A stretch of 64,000 bases of DNA from Oleispirillum sp963678075 (GTDB lineage Bacteria; Pseudomonadota; Alphaproteobacteria; Rhodospirillales; Rhodospirillaceae): positions 1,054,001-1,118,000 of the forward strand of contig CAXXPK010000003.1 in assembly GCA_963678075.2 (NCBI GenBank). Reading direction: 5' to 3'. Shown here one piece after another: positions 26,898 through 36,589 of this stretch (positions are counted from its first letter, which is position 1; each line of letters starts with the position of its first letter). The notes below the pieces were generated by a model. It saw nothing but the letters and a program-made list of their open reading frames with translations, was not told where the DNA came from and did not search any database. The position numbers were made by a program, and so were the translations under genes.

Positions 26898-27852
26898 ATG
26901 ATGCCAAGTCCCGAGTCTTGGGTCCTTGATCGCCGATATCGGCGGCACCAACGCGCGATTCGCCGCCGTGCCGAAGAGAACCGGGGAGGCCGGAATCCCG
27001 GTGATTCTGCCCACCCGCGCGCACCCGGACTTCGGGGATGCCCTGGACCTTGTTTTGGGGCGTCTGGGCGATCGCGATGGCCTCGCCAGAATCGTGCCGG
27101 CGGTGGCGGCGCCGGCGGGAAAGTGGCCGGTCAAGCTGACCAATGCCGACTGGGTAATCGATGCCGATGCGGCCCGCCGCCGCTATAACCTCGCCGCCGT
27201 CGAAATCATCAATGACTTCAACGCCATAGCCTTGGCCCTGCCGCATCTGAGTGGCGGCGATCTGCTTTCCCTGCAAACCGGCCAGGCCGATCCCAACGGC
27301 GCCCTGGCGGTGATCGGCCCAGGCACCGGACTTGGCGTCTCGGGTCTTGTTCCCGTTCCGGGCGGCACATGGCTGCCAATCGCGGGGGAGGGCGGGCATG
27401 CCACCTATGCCCCGGAAACCGAAACCGCGTGGCGCATTGCCCAGGCTTTACGGAACACGCACGGCAGAACCTCGTCGGAGCGGGTGATCAGTGGCCAGGG
27501 GTTGGTCGATGTCGCCGCGATTCTGGGGGCGCGCGCGGAGATCATGACGCCGCACCAGGTGGTGGATGCCGCCCGGTCCTCCGGGACCTGCCCGGCCTGT
27601 CGTGAAGCCGTGACGGTCTTTCTGCGTGGCCTGGGGCGTGCCGCTGGGGATTTGGCCCTGACCCTTGGCGCCACCGCAGGTGTCTTCATTGGTGGCGGCA
27701 CTAGCCGCCGATTGGGATCTTTCCCTCCTTGTCGCCGCCTTCCGCGACAAGGGAAGAAACACGAACCGAATGGCCCGCATCCCCCTTGCGATCATCATGG
27801 CCGACAATCCCGCCCTGATCGGCCTGGCGGCGCGTGCCCGTACAAGGGCTGA
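26898..27852 (+). pseudogene. glk: Glucokinase, disrupted by two apparent single-base insertions
   Basis: The sequence encodes a glucokinase of the bacterial ROK-like Glk family in three frames. ATG 26898/26901, with AGGAG 6 bases upstream, starts MMPSPESWVL. The protein then continues as IADIGGTNARF only after skipping one base near 26926-26928. The main frame runs through INDFNAIALALP, GPGTGLGVSG, the GEGGH motif and RVISGQGLVD to VFIGGG. Near 27697-27716 homology moves one base again to VAAFRDKGR and IPLAIIMADNPALIGLAARA; frame 2 stops at 27852 and frame 3 at 27967. No full-length protein can be made without two frameshifts. Sequencing or assembly error is the main alternative to a true pseudogene. 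Confidence 0.85.
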
Positions 27853-27971
27853 CGGAACGTTGCACGAGGCCGCCGGCTGTGGCACAAACTGTGTGGTGTG
27901 CCGATGGACCCTGGCCGTATATATTGGGGTAAAGCGGATAGGGCGGGTCGTAACGGGTGGAGCGTGACGTG

Positions 27972-29099
27972 ATGGGTTTGGCTGTGCGGTCGGAATGCGG
28001 GAAGTGGGCCTTGCGGCGTTGGCCTTCATCGCTACGTCCTCTGCTGGCCTCCGGTGCGATGTTGTTTCTGTGCGCCTGCGCACCCGGCTCCGGGAGCCCC
28101 CCGGGCGTGTCGTCCGAGGACGAGGATGCCCCGATCCACAGTGCGGTTCCCCCTGTTCCGGTAGCGGCGGAAACCCTGGCCCCGCTGGAGACTCCGCCTA
28201 ATCCGAATTTCACCACTTGGCTGAAAGGCCTGCGCGACGAGGCGCGGGCCAGGGGCATCCGGGATACGACCCTGGATGCTGCGTTGAAGGGCATCGGACC
28301 GATTCCGCGGGTAATCGAACTCGATCGCAATCAGCCGGAATTCAAGCTGACCTATCGCCAATACATGGATCGCGTGGTGCCGCCCTCGCGCATCGAAAAG
28401 GGCCGCCGTATGCTGGCGGAGAACAAGATCCTGCTGAATGCGATCGGGACGAAGTACGGCGTGCAGCCACGCTTCCTGGTGGCGTTCTGGGGGGTGGAAA
28501 CCGACTTCGGGCGGGTGACGGGCGGGTTTCAGGTGATTCCGGCGCTGGCAACCCTGGCGCACGACGGACGCAGAAGTTCGTTCTTCCGCAAGGAATTAAT
28601 GAATGCTCTTTGCATTCTGGACGAGGGCCACATCTCGCACGCCAAGATGGTGGGCTCCTGGGCCGGGGCCATGGGGCAATGCCAGTTCATGCCCTCTAGC
28701 TTTGTACGCTTCGCGGTGGACGAGGATGGCGATGGACGCAAGGACCTGTGGGGCAGCAAGGCGGATGTCTTTGCCTCCGCCGCCAACTACCTGAAGCAAT
28801 CCGGGTGGAAAAAGGATCAATCCTGGGGGCGTGTTGTGAAGCTACCCAAGGGCTTCGACCGCACCTTGGCCGGCAACGAGCGACGCAGCTTTAAGACCTG
28901 GGCCGCCCTGGGCGTGCGCGACGAAAGGGGCAAGGCATTGCCGAAAAGCGATCTGAAGGCCGCCTTGATGCTGCCGGAGGCCGACGGCGGCCCGGCATTC
29001 CTGGTCACCGAGAACTTTTTCACGATCCTGAAATGGAATCGCTCTAACTTCTATGCGCTGGCGGTGGGGCAACTTGCGGATGCCTTGGCGACGCGTTAG
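27972..29099 (+). CDS. mltB: Membrane-bound lytic murein transglycosylase B family lipoprotein
   Basis: This lytic transglycosylase cleaves glycan strands of peptidoglycan. The N-terminus has a signal sequence and a lipobox ending LCAC, then a Pro-rich linker. The SLT_2 domain begins near FTTWLKGLRDEARARGI. The catalytic Glu lies in AFWGVETDFGRVTG, followed by SWAGAMGQCQFMPSSF and an EF-hand-like DEDGDGRKDLW loop as in MltB. ATG 27972 has GGAG 9 bases upstream; a GTG at 27957 is possible. It is the first of three consecutive cell-wall genes (mltB-rlpA-dacA). Confidence 0.92.
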   Translation: MGLAVRSECGKWALRRWPSSLRPLLASGAMLFLCACAPGSGSPPGVSSEDEDAPIHSAVPPVPVAAETLAPLETPPNPNFTTWLKGLRDEARARGIRDTTLDAALKGIGPIPRVIELDRNQPEFKLTYRQYMDRVVPPSRIEKGRRMLAENKILLNAIGTKYGVQPRFLVAFWGVETDFGRVTGGFQVIPALATLAHDGRRSSFFRKELMNALCILDEGHISHAKMVGSWAGAMGQCQFMPSSFVRFAVDEDGDGRKDLWGSKADVFASAANYLKQSGWKKDQSWGRVVKLPKGFDRTLAGNERRSFKTWAALGVRDERGKALPKSDLKAALMLPEADGGPAFLVTENFFTILKWNRSNFYALAVGQLADALATR

Positions 29100-29132
29100 G
29101 TTTTCTGAACCGGTCGGAGGCGAGGACGAAAC

Positions 29133-30083
29133 ATGGCGCAAACGCAAAGCAAGTCGGCTGCCGGTTGGGGGGGCTGCATCGTGGCCTGCGCCATGGCGCT
29201 GTCGCTGGCGGGTTGCGCGGAAAGCACCTTGTTCGCGCACACAGCGAAGAGCATCGGACAAAGTACGCCCGCCAGCGGTTCCGTCGGTGGTGGGTACAAG
29301 GTTGGCAACCCCTATCAAATCGACGGCACCTGGTACACTCCGAAGGAGGATTATCGCTACGTCGAGGAGGGAATGGCCTCGTGGTATGGGCCGGATTTCC
29401 ACGGCAAGCGCACCGCAAATGGCGAGCCTTACGACATGCATGCCCTGACCGCCGCGCATCGGACCCTGCCGATGCCGTGCTTGGTGCGGGTCACCAATCT
29501 TGAGAATCGGCGTTCCGCGATTTTGCGGGTTAATGACCGCGGTCCCTTTGCGCGCAGCCGCATCCTCGATGTGTCGAAGCGCGCCGCCGACGCGCTCGGC
29601 TTCATCGGGCAGGGGACGGCGCATGTCCGCGTTGAAATCCTGGCCGAGGAAAGCATCGCCATGAAGGAGCGGATGCTGCGTGGCGAAAGCGATTTCGCCG
29701 TGGCGCCGGTCCAGGTGGCATCGCTGTCCGCAGTTGGTGGCCCCTCCACATCGGTCTACCGCACGGAAGATCTTCCCCCGCCGCCCGGAGTAACGGTCGC
29801 CGCAGCGTCCGCGACACCCGTTGTCGCCGCCTCGACGGCGGTAGCGATGGTTGGGGGCCAGTACATCCAGGTCGGCGCCTTCGGCGATCCCGACAATGCC
29901 GCCCGGCTGCAAAACCGCCTGTCCTCCCTGGGGCATGTTGAAATCGCCGCCACCAAGACGGCCAACGGCACGACCCTGCATAAGGTTCGCGTCGGCCCCT
30001 TCACGAACACCGATGCCGCCCAGACTACTCTGGAAAAGATCCGGAACGGCGGCTTTCCGGAAGCGCGTCTGGTCTCACCCTGA
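29133..30083 (+). CDS. rlpA: RlpA septal-ring lytic transglycosylase with SPOR domain
   Basis: This lipoprotein (lipobox LAGC near residue 28) has a double-psi beta-barrel domain. The domain carries GMASWYGPDFHGKRTANGE and the conserved VNDRGPFARSRILDVSKRAA. An Ala/Pro/Val linker leads to a C-terminal SPOR domain (about 240-316; GGQYIQVGAFGDPDNAARL), which binds denuded septal glycan. RlpA enzymes cleave naked glycan strands in several species. The order mltB-rlpA-dacA is conserved and suggests a coordinated septal-wall remodelling unit. Confidence 0.94.
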   Translation: MAQTQSKSAAGWGGCIVACAMALSLAGCAESTLFAHTAKSIGQSTPASGSVGGGYKVGNPYQIDGTWYTPKEDYRYVEEGMASWYGPDFHGKRTANGEPYDMHALTAAHRTLPMPCLVRVTNLENRRSAILRVNDRGPFARSRILDVSKRAADALGFIGQGTAHVRVEILAEESIAMKERMLRGESDFAVAPVQVASLSAVGGPSTSVYRTEDLPPPPGVTVAAASATPVVAASTAVAMVGGQYIQVGAFGDPDNAARLQNRLSSLGHVEIAATKTANGTTLHKVRVGPFTNTDAAQTTLEKIRNGGFPEARLVSP

Positions 30084-30195
30084 CGCCCCAATCTCTTGCG
30101 CCGCAGCGGGAAGACACAGCCCAGACCGGCGCGTTTAACCTAGGAACGGCACCGATCGTGGAGCCGCTCGCCCGTTTTTGAGAACTGTTGAAGAG

Positions 30196-31386
30196 ATGAA
30201 CGCTTTATTCTTCCGATCGATACGACCGCACGCCGGTCTTCGCCCCACGCTGGGGATCGTTTGCCTGCTGCTGTCGATGGCGACGCCCGCCGCCGCCATC
30301 GTCACTTTCCCGACCAAGGCGCCTCATGCCTTTTTGATGGATGCCAACACCGGCACCGTGCTGTTGGCGAAAGAGGCGGACCTGCCGATGCCGCCGGCTT
30401 CGATGAGCAAGTTGATGACGGTCTTCATGCTCTTCGAGGCCCTGCAGGAGGGACGGGTCTCCCTCGATTCGATGTTCTCGGTCAGCGAAAACGCCTGGAG
30501 CAAGGGGGGCGCGTCCAGCGGCAGCTCGACGATGTTCCTGCATCCTCACTCGCAGGTTCGGGTCGAGGATCTGCTGCGCGGCATCATCGTCCAATCCGGG
30601 AATGATGCCTGCATCGTGGTGGCGGAGAACTTGGTGGGAAGCGAAACCGAATTCGCGGCCCAAATGACCAGCCGCGCCCGCGAGCTCGGCCTGATCGACA
30701 GCCATTTTTCCAATGCCACGGGGTGGCCTAACCCGAACCAGAAGATGAGCGCCCACGACCTGGCGTTTCTGGCGCGCGAAATCATCAACCGCTTTCCCGA
30801 ATTCTATTCGGTCTTTAGCGAGAAGACCTTCACCTATAACGACATCAAGCAGGGCAACCGTAATCCGCTGCTGTACCGTTTCGCGGGGGCCGATGGTTTG
30901 AAGACCGGTCATACCCAGGAAGCCGGTTATGGTCTGACGGCGTCGGCCAAGGTCGGTGATCGCCGCCTGATTCTGGTCACCAACGGGCTTGCCTCGAACA
31001 AGGAACGTTCCGAGGAATCCGAACGCCTGTTGAGCTGGGGGTTCAGTGAATTCGTCAATACCACCCTTTTCAGGAAGGGCGATAAGGTCGATGTCGCCGA
31101 GGTCTGGTTGGGCGATGCCCCCACTGTCGATTTGCAGGCACCGGAAACCCTGACCATTACCCTTCCGCGCGGCGTTCGCCGGGACATGAAGGTCAGTACC
31201 GTCCTTGACCAACCGATTCCAGCGCCGATCAAGGCGGGGGCTCGAATCGGCACTCTCAAGGTCATGATCTCCGGAATGGACCCCATCGAGAAGCCACTGG
31301 TGGCGGCGGCCTCCGTCGATCGTCTGGGGCTGACCGGGCGCATCGTCGCGGCGGCCAAATACCTATTCTGGGGGTGCTCAAAATAG
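30196..31386 (+). CDS. dacA: D-alanyl-D-alanine carboxypeptidase (PBP5/6 type)
   Basis: This penicillin-binding protein trims the terminal D-Ala of muropeptides. A signal peptide (about 1-34, ending PAAA) precedes the active-site motifs SMSK (69-72), SGNDA and KTGHT. A PBP5-type C-terminal beta domain (about 290-375) ends in a short amphipathic helix (TGRIVAAAKYLFW) that would bind the membrane. I take ATG 30196 (396 residues); a TTG at 30178 is in frame but adds nothing recognisable. The tmk start lies 1 base past its stop. Confidence 0.94.
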   Translation: MNALFFRSIRPHAGLRPTLGIVCLLLSMATPAAAIVTFPTKAPHAFLMDANTGTVLLAKEADLPMPPASMSKLMTVFMLFEALQEGRVSLDSMFSVSENAWSKGGASSGSSTMFLHPHSQVRVEDLLRGIIVQSGNDACIVVAENLVGSETEFAAQMTSRARELGLIDSHFSNATGWPNPNQKMSAHDLAFLAREIINRFPEFYSVFSEKTFTYNDIKQGNRNPLLYRFAGADGLKTGHTQEAGYGLTASAKVGDRRLILVTNGLASNKERSEESERLLSWGFSEFVNTTLFRKGDKVDVAEVWLGDAPTVDLQAPETLTITLPRGVRRDMKVSTVLDQPIPAPIKAGARIGTLKVMISGMDPIEKPLVAAASVDRLGLTGRIVAAAKYLFWGCSK

Positions 31387-31387
31387 G

Positions 31388-32065
31388 ATGATCGCAGGCA
31401 TCGGCACGGCACGAGATTACCCCGGCGTTTTCATCACCGTCGAAGGTGGCGAGGGCAGCGGCAAATCGACCCAGGTCAAACTGCTGTGCGAGACCCTACG
31501 CCTGCGTGGAGTCTCCGTTCTGGCTACCCGCGAACCGGGGGGATCGGAAGGTGCCGAGGCGATTCGCGGCCTTCTGGTGCAGGGAACCGCGGGACGCTGG
31601 GATGCGATGAGCGAAACCCTGCTGCTGCTGGCGGCGCGGCGCGATCATCTGCGCCGTGCCATCCTTCCCGCCCTAGCGAAGGGAACCTGGGTGGTTTGCG
31701 ATCGCTTCGGGGACTCCACCATGGCCTATCAGGGCTATGCCCACGGTCTTGGGCAAGAGACGGTTAACGCGTTGGCAAAAATTGCAATCGACGGATTTCA
31801 GCCAACCATGACGTTCATCCTGGATATGCCGGTGGCCCTGGGGCTGGCCCGCGCCCAGGAGAGGGGGGCTGGCGAAGATCGCTTCGAGCGCATGGGCGAA
31901 GCCTTTCACCAGCGACTGCGCAAAGGCTTCCTGGACATCGCGCGCCACGAACCGAATCGTTGTCACGTCATCGACGCCGATGCCTCGGTCGAGACCATCC
32001 ACGCCGCCATTTTGGAAGGCCTTTCGTCCCGTTGTCCAGAGCTGGGGACGGGGATCGCCAAATGA
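31388..32065 (+). CDS. tmk: Thymidylate kinase
   Basis: This enzyme phosphorylates dTMP to dTDP. The P-loop EGGEGSGKSTQ, the TREPGGSEGAEAIR motif, the CDRFGDSTMAYQG DR-box and a lid region (QERGAGEDRFE) are intact. Length 225 is slightly over the usual 205-215 because of a short N-terminal extension. Its stop overlaps the holB start by 4 bases; tmk-holB is a widespread pairing. Confidence 0.96.
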   Translation: MIAGIGTARDYPGVFITVEGGEGSGKSTQVKLLCETLRLRGVSVLATREPGGSEGAEAIRGLLVQGTAGRWDAMSETLLLLAARRDHLRRAILPALAKGTWVVCDRFGDSTMAYQGYAHGLGQETVNALAKIAIDGFQPTMTFILDMPVALGLARAQERGAGEDRFERMGEAFHQRLRKGFLDIARHEPNRCHVIDADASVETIHAAILEGLSSRCPELGTGIAK

Positions 32066-33129
32066 GCGACGACGCACCCTCCCGCCTGACCCGGCGCCTG
32101 ATCGGCCATGAAGCCGCCTGGAAAAGCGTCTCCGACGCATGGGAAAGCGGGCGCTTCGCCCATGCTTGGTTGATCACCGGGCCGCGCGGCATCGGCAAGG
32201 CTAGCTTTGCCCATCTGCTTGCCAAGACGATCCTGACCGCGAAACCGGCGGAGGAGGGCGGACTGTTCGGGCCCGCCGTGCCGCAGGGGCTAAGCCGCGA
32301 TCTGGACCCGACGCATCCGGCACTGCCACGCATCGAAAGTGGCGCCCATCCGGACATGGTGACCGTCGAAATCGGTTGGACCGACGAGACGATGAGCAAG
32401 CGCCGGACGGAAATCGTGGTCGAGGACGTTCGGGGCATCGGCGATTTTCTGTCGCTGACTCCCGGCGAGGGGGGATGGCGAGTCATCGTTATTGATGCCG
32501 CCGACGAAATGAATCGCAGTACCGCCAATGCATTGCTGAAGAATTTAGAGGAACCGCCACGACGTTCCGTGTTATTTCTGGTGGCGCATAACCCCGGTCG
32601 CCTGCTGCCGACCATCCGCTCCCGTTGCCGTCGTCTGCCGTTGTCACCGCTGTCGTTGGCGGAGATGGAGGAGGGGTTGGCGGCGTTTCTGCCCGAGGAA
32701 ACGCCGGAACGCCGACAACGGCTGGCAGGCATGGCCCAGGGCAGTCTGGGCGAAGCGCTGGCCCTGGGCCATGGTGGCGGCGATGCCCTTGCCGCGGAAA
32801 TCGCGCGATTGTTGGCCTCGTGGCCGCGTCTGGACATTGCCGCGCTGTCCGCCTTCGCCACGCAGGTGGCGGCGGATGGAGAACGCTTCCGTCTGTTCGC
32901 CACCTTGATCGGCGATTGGATCGCCGCGACCCTGCGGCGTGGTGTCGGAGCCCCGTCCGAAGGCGGCGCCAGCGGCGCGGCCCTGGCCGTTCCCCTTGAT
33001 CAATGGGGCGAGGTATGGGAGAAGATCAACGATCTGTTCCGCAAGGCCGAAGCCGTCAATCTGGACCGACGACACGTCGTGCTGTCGGTGTTTCATACCC
33101 TGATTTCTCCCGCCGTCCTGCTGCCCTAA
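32062..33129 (+). CDS. holB: DNA polymerase III delta-prime subunit
   Basis: This clamp-loader subunit has an AAA+ fold. The P-loop reads GPRGIGKASFA. It also has a Walker-B-like VIVIDAADEMN followed by NALLKNLEEPP, and the sensor/SRC segment TIRSRCRRLPLSPL. The start at ATG 32062 overlaps the tmk stop; a longer reading would extend back into tmk. Length 355 fits alphaproteobacterial HolB. metG-tatD follow, the common tmk-holB-metG-tatD order. Confidence 0.93.
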   Translation: MSDDAPSRLTRRLIGHEAAWKSVSDAWESGRFAHAWLITGPRGIGKASFAHLLAKTILTAKPAEEGGLFGPAVPQGLSRDLDPTHPALPRIESGAHPDMVTVEIGWTDETMSKRRTEIVVEDVRGIGDFLSLTPGEGGWRVIVIDAADEMNRSTANALLKNLEEPPRRSVLFLVAHNPGRLLPTIRSRCRRLPLSPLSLAEMEEGLAAFLPEETPERRQRLAGMAQGSLGEALALGHGGGDALAAEIARLLASWPRLDIAALSAFATQVAADGERFRLFATLIGDWIAATLRRGVGAPSEGGASGAALAVPLDQWGEVWEKINDLFRKAEAVNLDRRHVVLSVFHTLISPAVLLP

Positions 33130-33186
33130 GTTGGACGCGCGCGGACCGCGCCACGCGAAAGAAGCGATCTCCCCTGGAGAGTACGA

Positions 33187-34752
33187 ATGCCTGAGAAAAG
33201 AACCTTCTACATAACGACACCGATCTATTACGTGAACGATAAGCCGCACATCGGTCATGCCTATACGACCGTGGCCTGCGATACCCTGGCGCGCTTCATG
33301 CGTTTGGACGGGTATGCCGTGCGTTTTCTCACCGGCACCGACGAACATGGACAAAAGGTCGAAAAATCCGCGATGGCGGCGGGCATCGATCCGCAAACGT
33401 TCACCGACCGGGTCTCGCGGAACTTCCGCGATCTCGCAAAGGCGATGAAATTCACCAACGACGACTTCATCCGCACCACCGAAGAACGCCACAAGGCGGC
33501 GACGCAAGCCCTGTGGAAGCGACTGGAAGAGCGGGGCCACATCTACCTTGGTGGTTATCAGGGGTGGTACTCGGTGCGAGACGAGGCCTTCTTCGTCGAA
33601 AGCGAACTGAGCAAGGGGCCGAACGGCGAAAAGCTGGCGCCGACCAGCGCGCCGGTGGAGTGGCTGGAAGAGCCCAGCTATTTCTTCCGTCTGTCCGCAT
33701 GGCAGGAACCGCTGCTGCGTTTTTATGAGGAACATCCCGACTTCATCCTACCCACGGCGCGCCGCAACGAAGTATTGAGCTTCGTCAAGGGCGGCTTGCA
33801 GGATCTGTCGATTTCCCGCACCAGCTTTAAATGGGGGATTCCGGTTTCCGGCAATCCCGATCACATCATGTACGTGTGGTTGGATGCGCTGACCAACTAC
33901 ATCACCGCCCTGGGCTTCCCGGACCAGAACGCCGACCTTTACCGCACCTTCTGGCCCGCCGACCTGCACATGGTGGGCAAGGATATTTTGCGTTTCCATG
34001 CGGTCTATTGGCCCGCATTCCTGATGGCGGCGGGCCTTGAACCGCCGAAACGGGTTTTCGCCCATGGCTGGTGGATCAACGAAGGCCAGAAGATTTCCAA
34101 ATCCGTGGGCAACGTCATTGACCCCTATGACCTGATCGAAACCTTCGGCCTGGATCAGACGCGGTATTTTCTGCTGCGCGAGGTACCATTCGGTTCCGAC
34201 GGCGATTATTCGCAACGTGCCATGATCCAGCGCAAGAACAGCGAGTTGGCCAACGATTACGGCAATCTGTGCCAGCGCGTGCTGTCAATGATCGCCAAAA
34301 ACTGCGGCGCGGCGGTGCCGACGCCGGGGGCCTTCGCCGAAGAGGATACCGTGCTGTTGGATCGCGCCGCCGGGCTTTTGGACGAGGTCCGCGCCACCTT
34401 GCGGGAGCAAGCCTTCCACGAGGCGCTGGAACGCATCTGGGCGGTGATCCGCGCCGCCAACGGTTATATCGACCGGCAGGCGCCGTGGACCCTGCGCAAG
34501 ACCGACCCGGCGCGCATGGAGACCGTTCTCTACGTGCTGGCGGAGGTCATTCGCCGCGTCGCCATCCTGACCCAGCCGTTCATGCCCGACGCTTCCGCCA
34601 AGATCCTGGATCAGGTGGCGGCGCCGCGGGACGCACGTGACTTCACGGCCCTGGCGCATCCCCTGGCGGCGGATACGCCGCTGCCGCCGCCGCACGGCGT
34701 CTTTCCGCGCCATGTCGAAACGGAGGAGACCCCGCGTGATGCTGGTGGATAG
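33187..34752 (+). CDS. metG: Methionyl-tRNA synthetase
   Basis: This class I synthetase charges tRNA-Met. The HIGH motif (21-24) and KISKS (the KMSKS equivalent, near 300) are intact. Both zinc-knuckle Cys clusters found in E. coli-type enzymes are absent, as in the short MetG subgroup common in alphaproteobacteria. At 521 residues it has no C-terminal tRNA-binding extension. GGAGAG precedes the ATG. It overlaps tatD by 14 bases at its 3' end. Confidence 0.96.
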   Translation: MPEKRTFYITTPIYYVNDKPHIGHAYTTVACDTLARFMRLDGYAVRFLTGTDEHGQKVEKSAMAAGIDPQTFTDRVSRNFRDLAKAMKFTNDDFIRTTEERHKAATQALWKRLEERGHIYLGGYQGWYSVRDEAFFVESELSKGPNGEKLAPTSAPVEWLEEPSYFFRLSAWQEPLLRFYEEHPDFILPTARRNEVLSFVKGGLQDLSISRTSFKWGIPVSGNPDHIMYVWLDALTNYITALGFPDQNADLYRTFWPADLHMVGKDILRFHAVYWPAFLMAAGLEPPKRVFAHGWWINEGQKISKSVGNVIDPYDLIETFGLDQTRYFLLREVPFGSDGDYSQRAMIQRKNSELANDYGNLCQRVLSMIAKNCGAAVPTPGAFAEEDTVLLDRAAGLLDEVRATLREQAFHEALERIWAVIRAANGYIDRQAPWTLRKTDPARMETVLYVLAEVIRRVAILTQPFMPDASAKILDQVAAPRDARDFTALAHPLAADTPLPPPHGVFPRHVETEETPRDAGG

Positions 34753-35542
34753 TCACTGTCATCTCGACTTTTCCGACTTTTCCGGAGAGGTCGTCGGCAT
34801 TCTGGCCCGTGCGAAAGAAGCCGGGGTTGGATTGATGCTGACCGTCGGCACTCAGTTGTCGCGAGCGGCGGCGGGAATCGCGCTTGCCAAACGTTTCCCC
34901 GAAATCTACGCCACCGTCGGCGTGCATCCGCACCATGTGGCGGAAGAGGGGGCGGTGACGCTGGACGATCTGGTTACCGCCGCGCGGCATCCCCGCGTCG
35001 TTGGCATCGGCGAAAGCGGCCTCGACTTCTTTTATGATTTCAGTCCACGCCCAATGCAGGAGGCCGCGTTCCGCCTTCACATCGCGGCCGCACGGCAACT
35101 GGGGCTGCCTCTGGTCATCCATTCCCGTGATGCCGATGCCGACATGTTGCGAATCCTGCGCGACGAAATGGCGATCGGGCGCTTTTCCGCCCTCATGCAC
35201 TGCTTCAGCTCCAGCCGGGAACTGGCGGAAGGCGCGCTCGACCTCGGCCTCTATCTTTCGGCGTCGGGGGTCATCACCTTCAACCGGTCCGAGGGCCTGC
35301 GGGCGATCTTCCGCGACGTGCCGCTCGATCGCCTGCTGGTGGAAACCGACAGCCCGTATCTGGCGCCCGTGCCGAACCGCGGCAAACGCAACGAGCCCGC
35401 CTATGTTACCCATACCGCCCGCGTCCTGGCGGCGGTGAAGGGGGTCGGCGTGGCGGAAATCACCGAGATCACCACCCGGAACTTCCTGCGCCTGTTCGAC
35501 CGCGTACCGCCGACGGCGGAGGTTGGAGGAGGTTCTTCGTGA
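34739..35542 (+). CDS. TatD family metal-dependent deoxyribonuclease
   Basis: A 267-residue TIM-barrel hydrolase. Metal ligands appear in VDSHCHLDF, GIGESGLDFFYD, VIHSRDAD, ALMHCFSSSRE and VETDSPYLAPVPNRGKRNEP, all TatD signatures. Family members are 3'-5' exonucleases acting on DNA or RNA ends. ATG 34739 or the adjacent GTG 34736 can serve, with CGGAGGAG about 8 bases upstream, inside the metG 3' end. The stop overlaps the next start by 4 bases. Confidence 0.94.
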   Translation: MLVDSHCHLDFSDFSGEVVGILARAKEAGVGLMLTVGTQLSRAAAGIALAKRFPEIYATVGVHPHHVAEEGAVTLDDLVTAARHPRVVGIGESGLDFFYDFSPRPMQEAAFRLHIAAARQLGLPLVIHSRDADADMLRILRDEMAIGRFSALMHCFSSSRELAEGALDLGLYLSASGVITFNRSEGLRAIFRDVPLDRLLVETDSPYLAPVPNRGKRNEPAYVTHTARVLAAVKGVGVAEITEITTRNFLRLFDRVPPTAEVGGGSS

Positions 35543-36330
35543 AGGTCACCATCCTGGGCAGCGGCAGCGCGGCGGGCGTTCCGATGATTTCCGCCGGGTG
35601 GGGAAAATGCAATCCGAACGAACCGAAAAATCGCCGCATGCGCGCCGCCATCCTGGTGGAAGAGGGCGGCACCGCGATCCTAGTGGATACCGGTCCCGAC
35701 CTGCGAGAACAGTTGCTGCGCACCGGAACCCGGCGGTTGGACGGGATTCTTTACACCCATGCTCACGCCGATCACACGCACGGAATTGACGAAGTTCGTG
35801 AACTCAACCGCGCCATGCGCGCCGCGATTCCGATCTGGGCCATGGATTCGACCCTCATGGATCTCAGAAACAGGTTCGAATATGCCTTCCACAGCTATGA
35901 AGATATTACATCTCCTGATGCCATTATCTATCATCCATGGCTGATGCCGCGAGTTATCGACTGCGTCGATCCCAAGCCCTTCACGGTGGGCAACATCCTG
36001 GTCAAACCGTTTCATCAAGACCACGGGTGGGAGGCGTCCTTAGGCTTCCGTTTCGGCGATTTCGCCTATTCGACGGATGTCACGGTCTTGAACGACAAGG
36101 CCTTCGAGATTCTGGAGGGGGTCAAGACATGGATCGTCGGCTGCCTGACCGAAAAACCGCACACCACGCACGCCGATCTGATTACGGTTCTACACTGGGT
36201 AAAGCGACTGAAGCCCAAGCGCACAATTCTGACTCACATGGGGATTGGTCTGGACTATGCGACGCTGAAGGCAACGCTGCCCGAGGGGGTGGAACCTGGG
36301 TATGACGGCCTAACCATTGATATTGCTTAA
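35539..36330 (+). CDS. PhnP-like metallo-beta-lactamase-fold hydrolase
   Basis: A 263-residue protein with the metal-binding THAHADHTHGIDEVREL motif (HxHxDH), a later GFRFGDFAYSTDVT segment and a terminal THMGIGLDY histidine. The N-terminal GSGSAAGVPMI pattern is that of the PhnP/RNase Z-like group, which are cyclic-phosphate phosphodiesterases. The exact substrate is not predictable. The GTG start overlaps the tatD stop, and the tatD-MBL pair is widespread in alphaproteobacteria. Confidence 0.9.
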   Translation: MKVTILGSGSAAGVPMISAGWGKCNPNEPKNRRMRAAILVEEGGTAILVDTGPDLREQLLRTGTRRLDGILYTHAHADHTHGIDEVRELNRAMRAAIPIWAMDSTLMDLRNRFEYAFHSYEDITSPDAIIYHPWLMPRVIDCVDPKPFTVGNILVKPFHQDHGWEASLGFRFGDFAYSTDVTVLNDKAFEILEGVKTWIVGCLTEKPHTTHADLITVLHWVKRLKPKRTILTHMGIGLDYATLKATLPEGVEPGYDGLTIDIA

Positions 36331-36366
36331 TGTTTCCGAAACGGTGGGGTTCCGTGCCTGGGTATT

Positions 36367-36382
36367 CATAATATAAATTATG
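36367..36382. promoter_or_regulatory. AT-rich palindrome CATAAT-4-ATTATG
   Basis: In the 259-base gap before the DedA gene, CATAAT (36367-36372) and ATTATG (36377-36382) form an inverted repeat within a locally AT-rich patch of an otherwise GC-rich sequence. This is the likely promoter or operator area for DedA-mazG. Assignment to a named regulator is not possible from this alone. Confidence 0.3.
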
Positions 36383-36589
36383 CGACAATCCTGTGAAGGC
36401 TTGGCCGGTGCGTCCGGGGCTTCCTCGGACCATCCCTTCCGTGACGTACCCCGGTTCAAGAAAAAAGAACATCAGCGGCGCGGGACATCGGCCGCAGGCT
36501 TACGCCAGCCCCCCATGGCTAAGTCGTGAAGCAGCAACCACATCTACTACGCGCACTGAAACGTCCACACTCTGCATGAAACGATCCCC

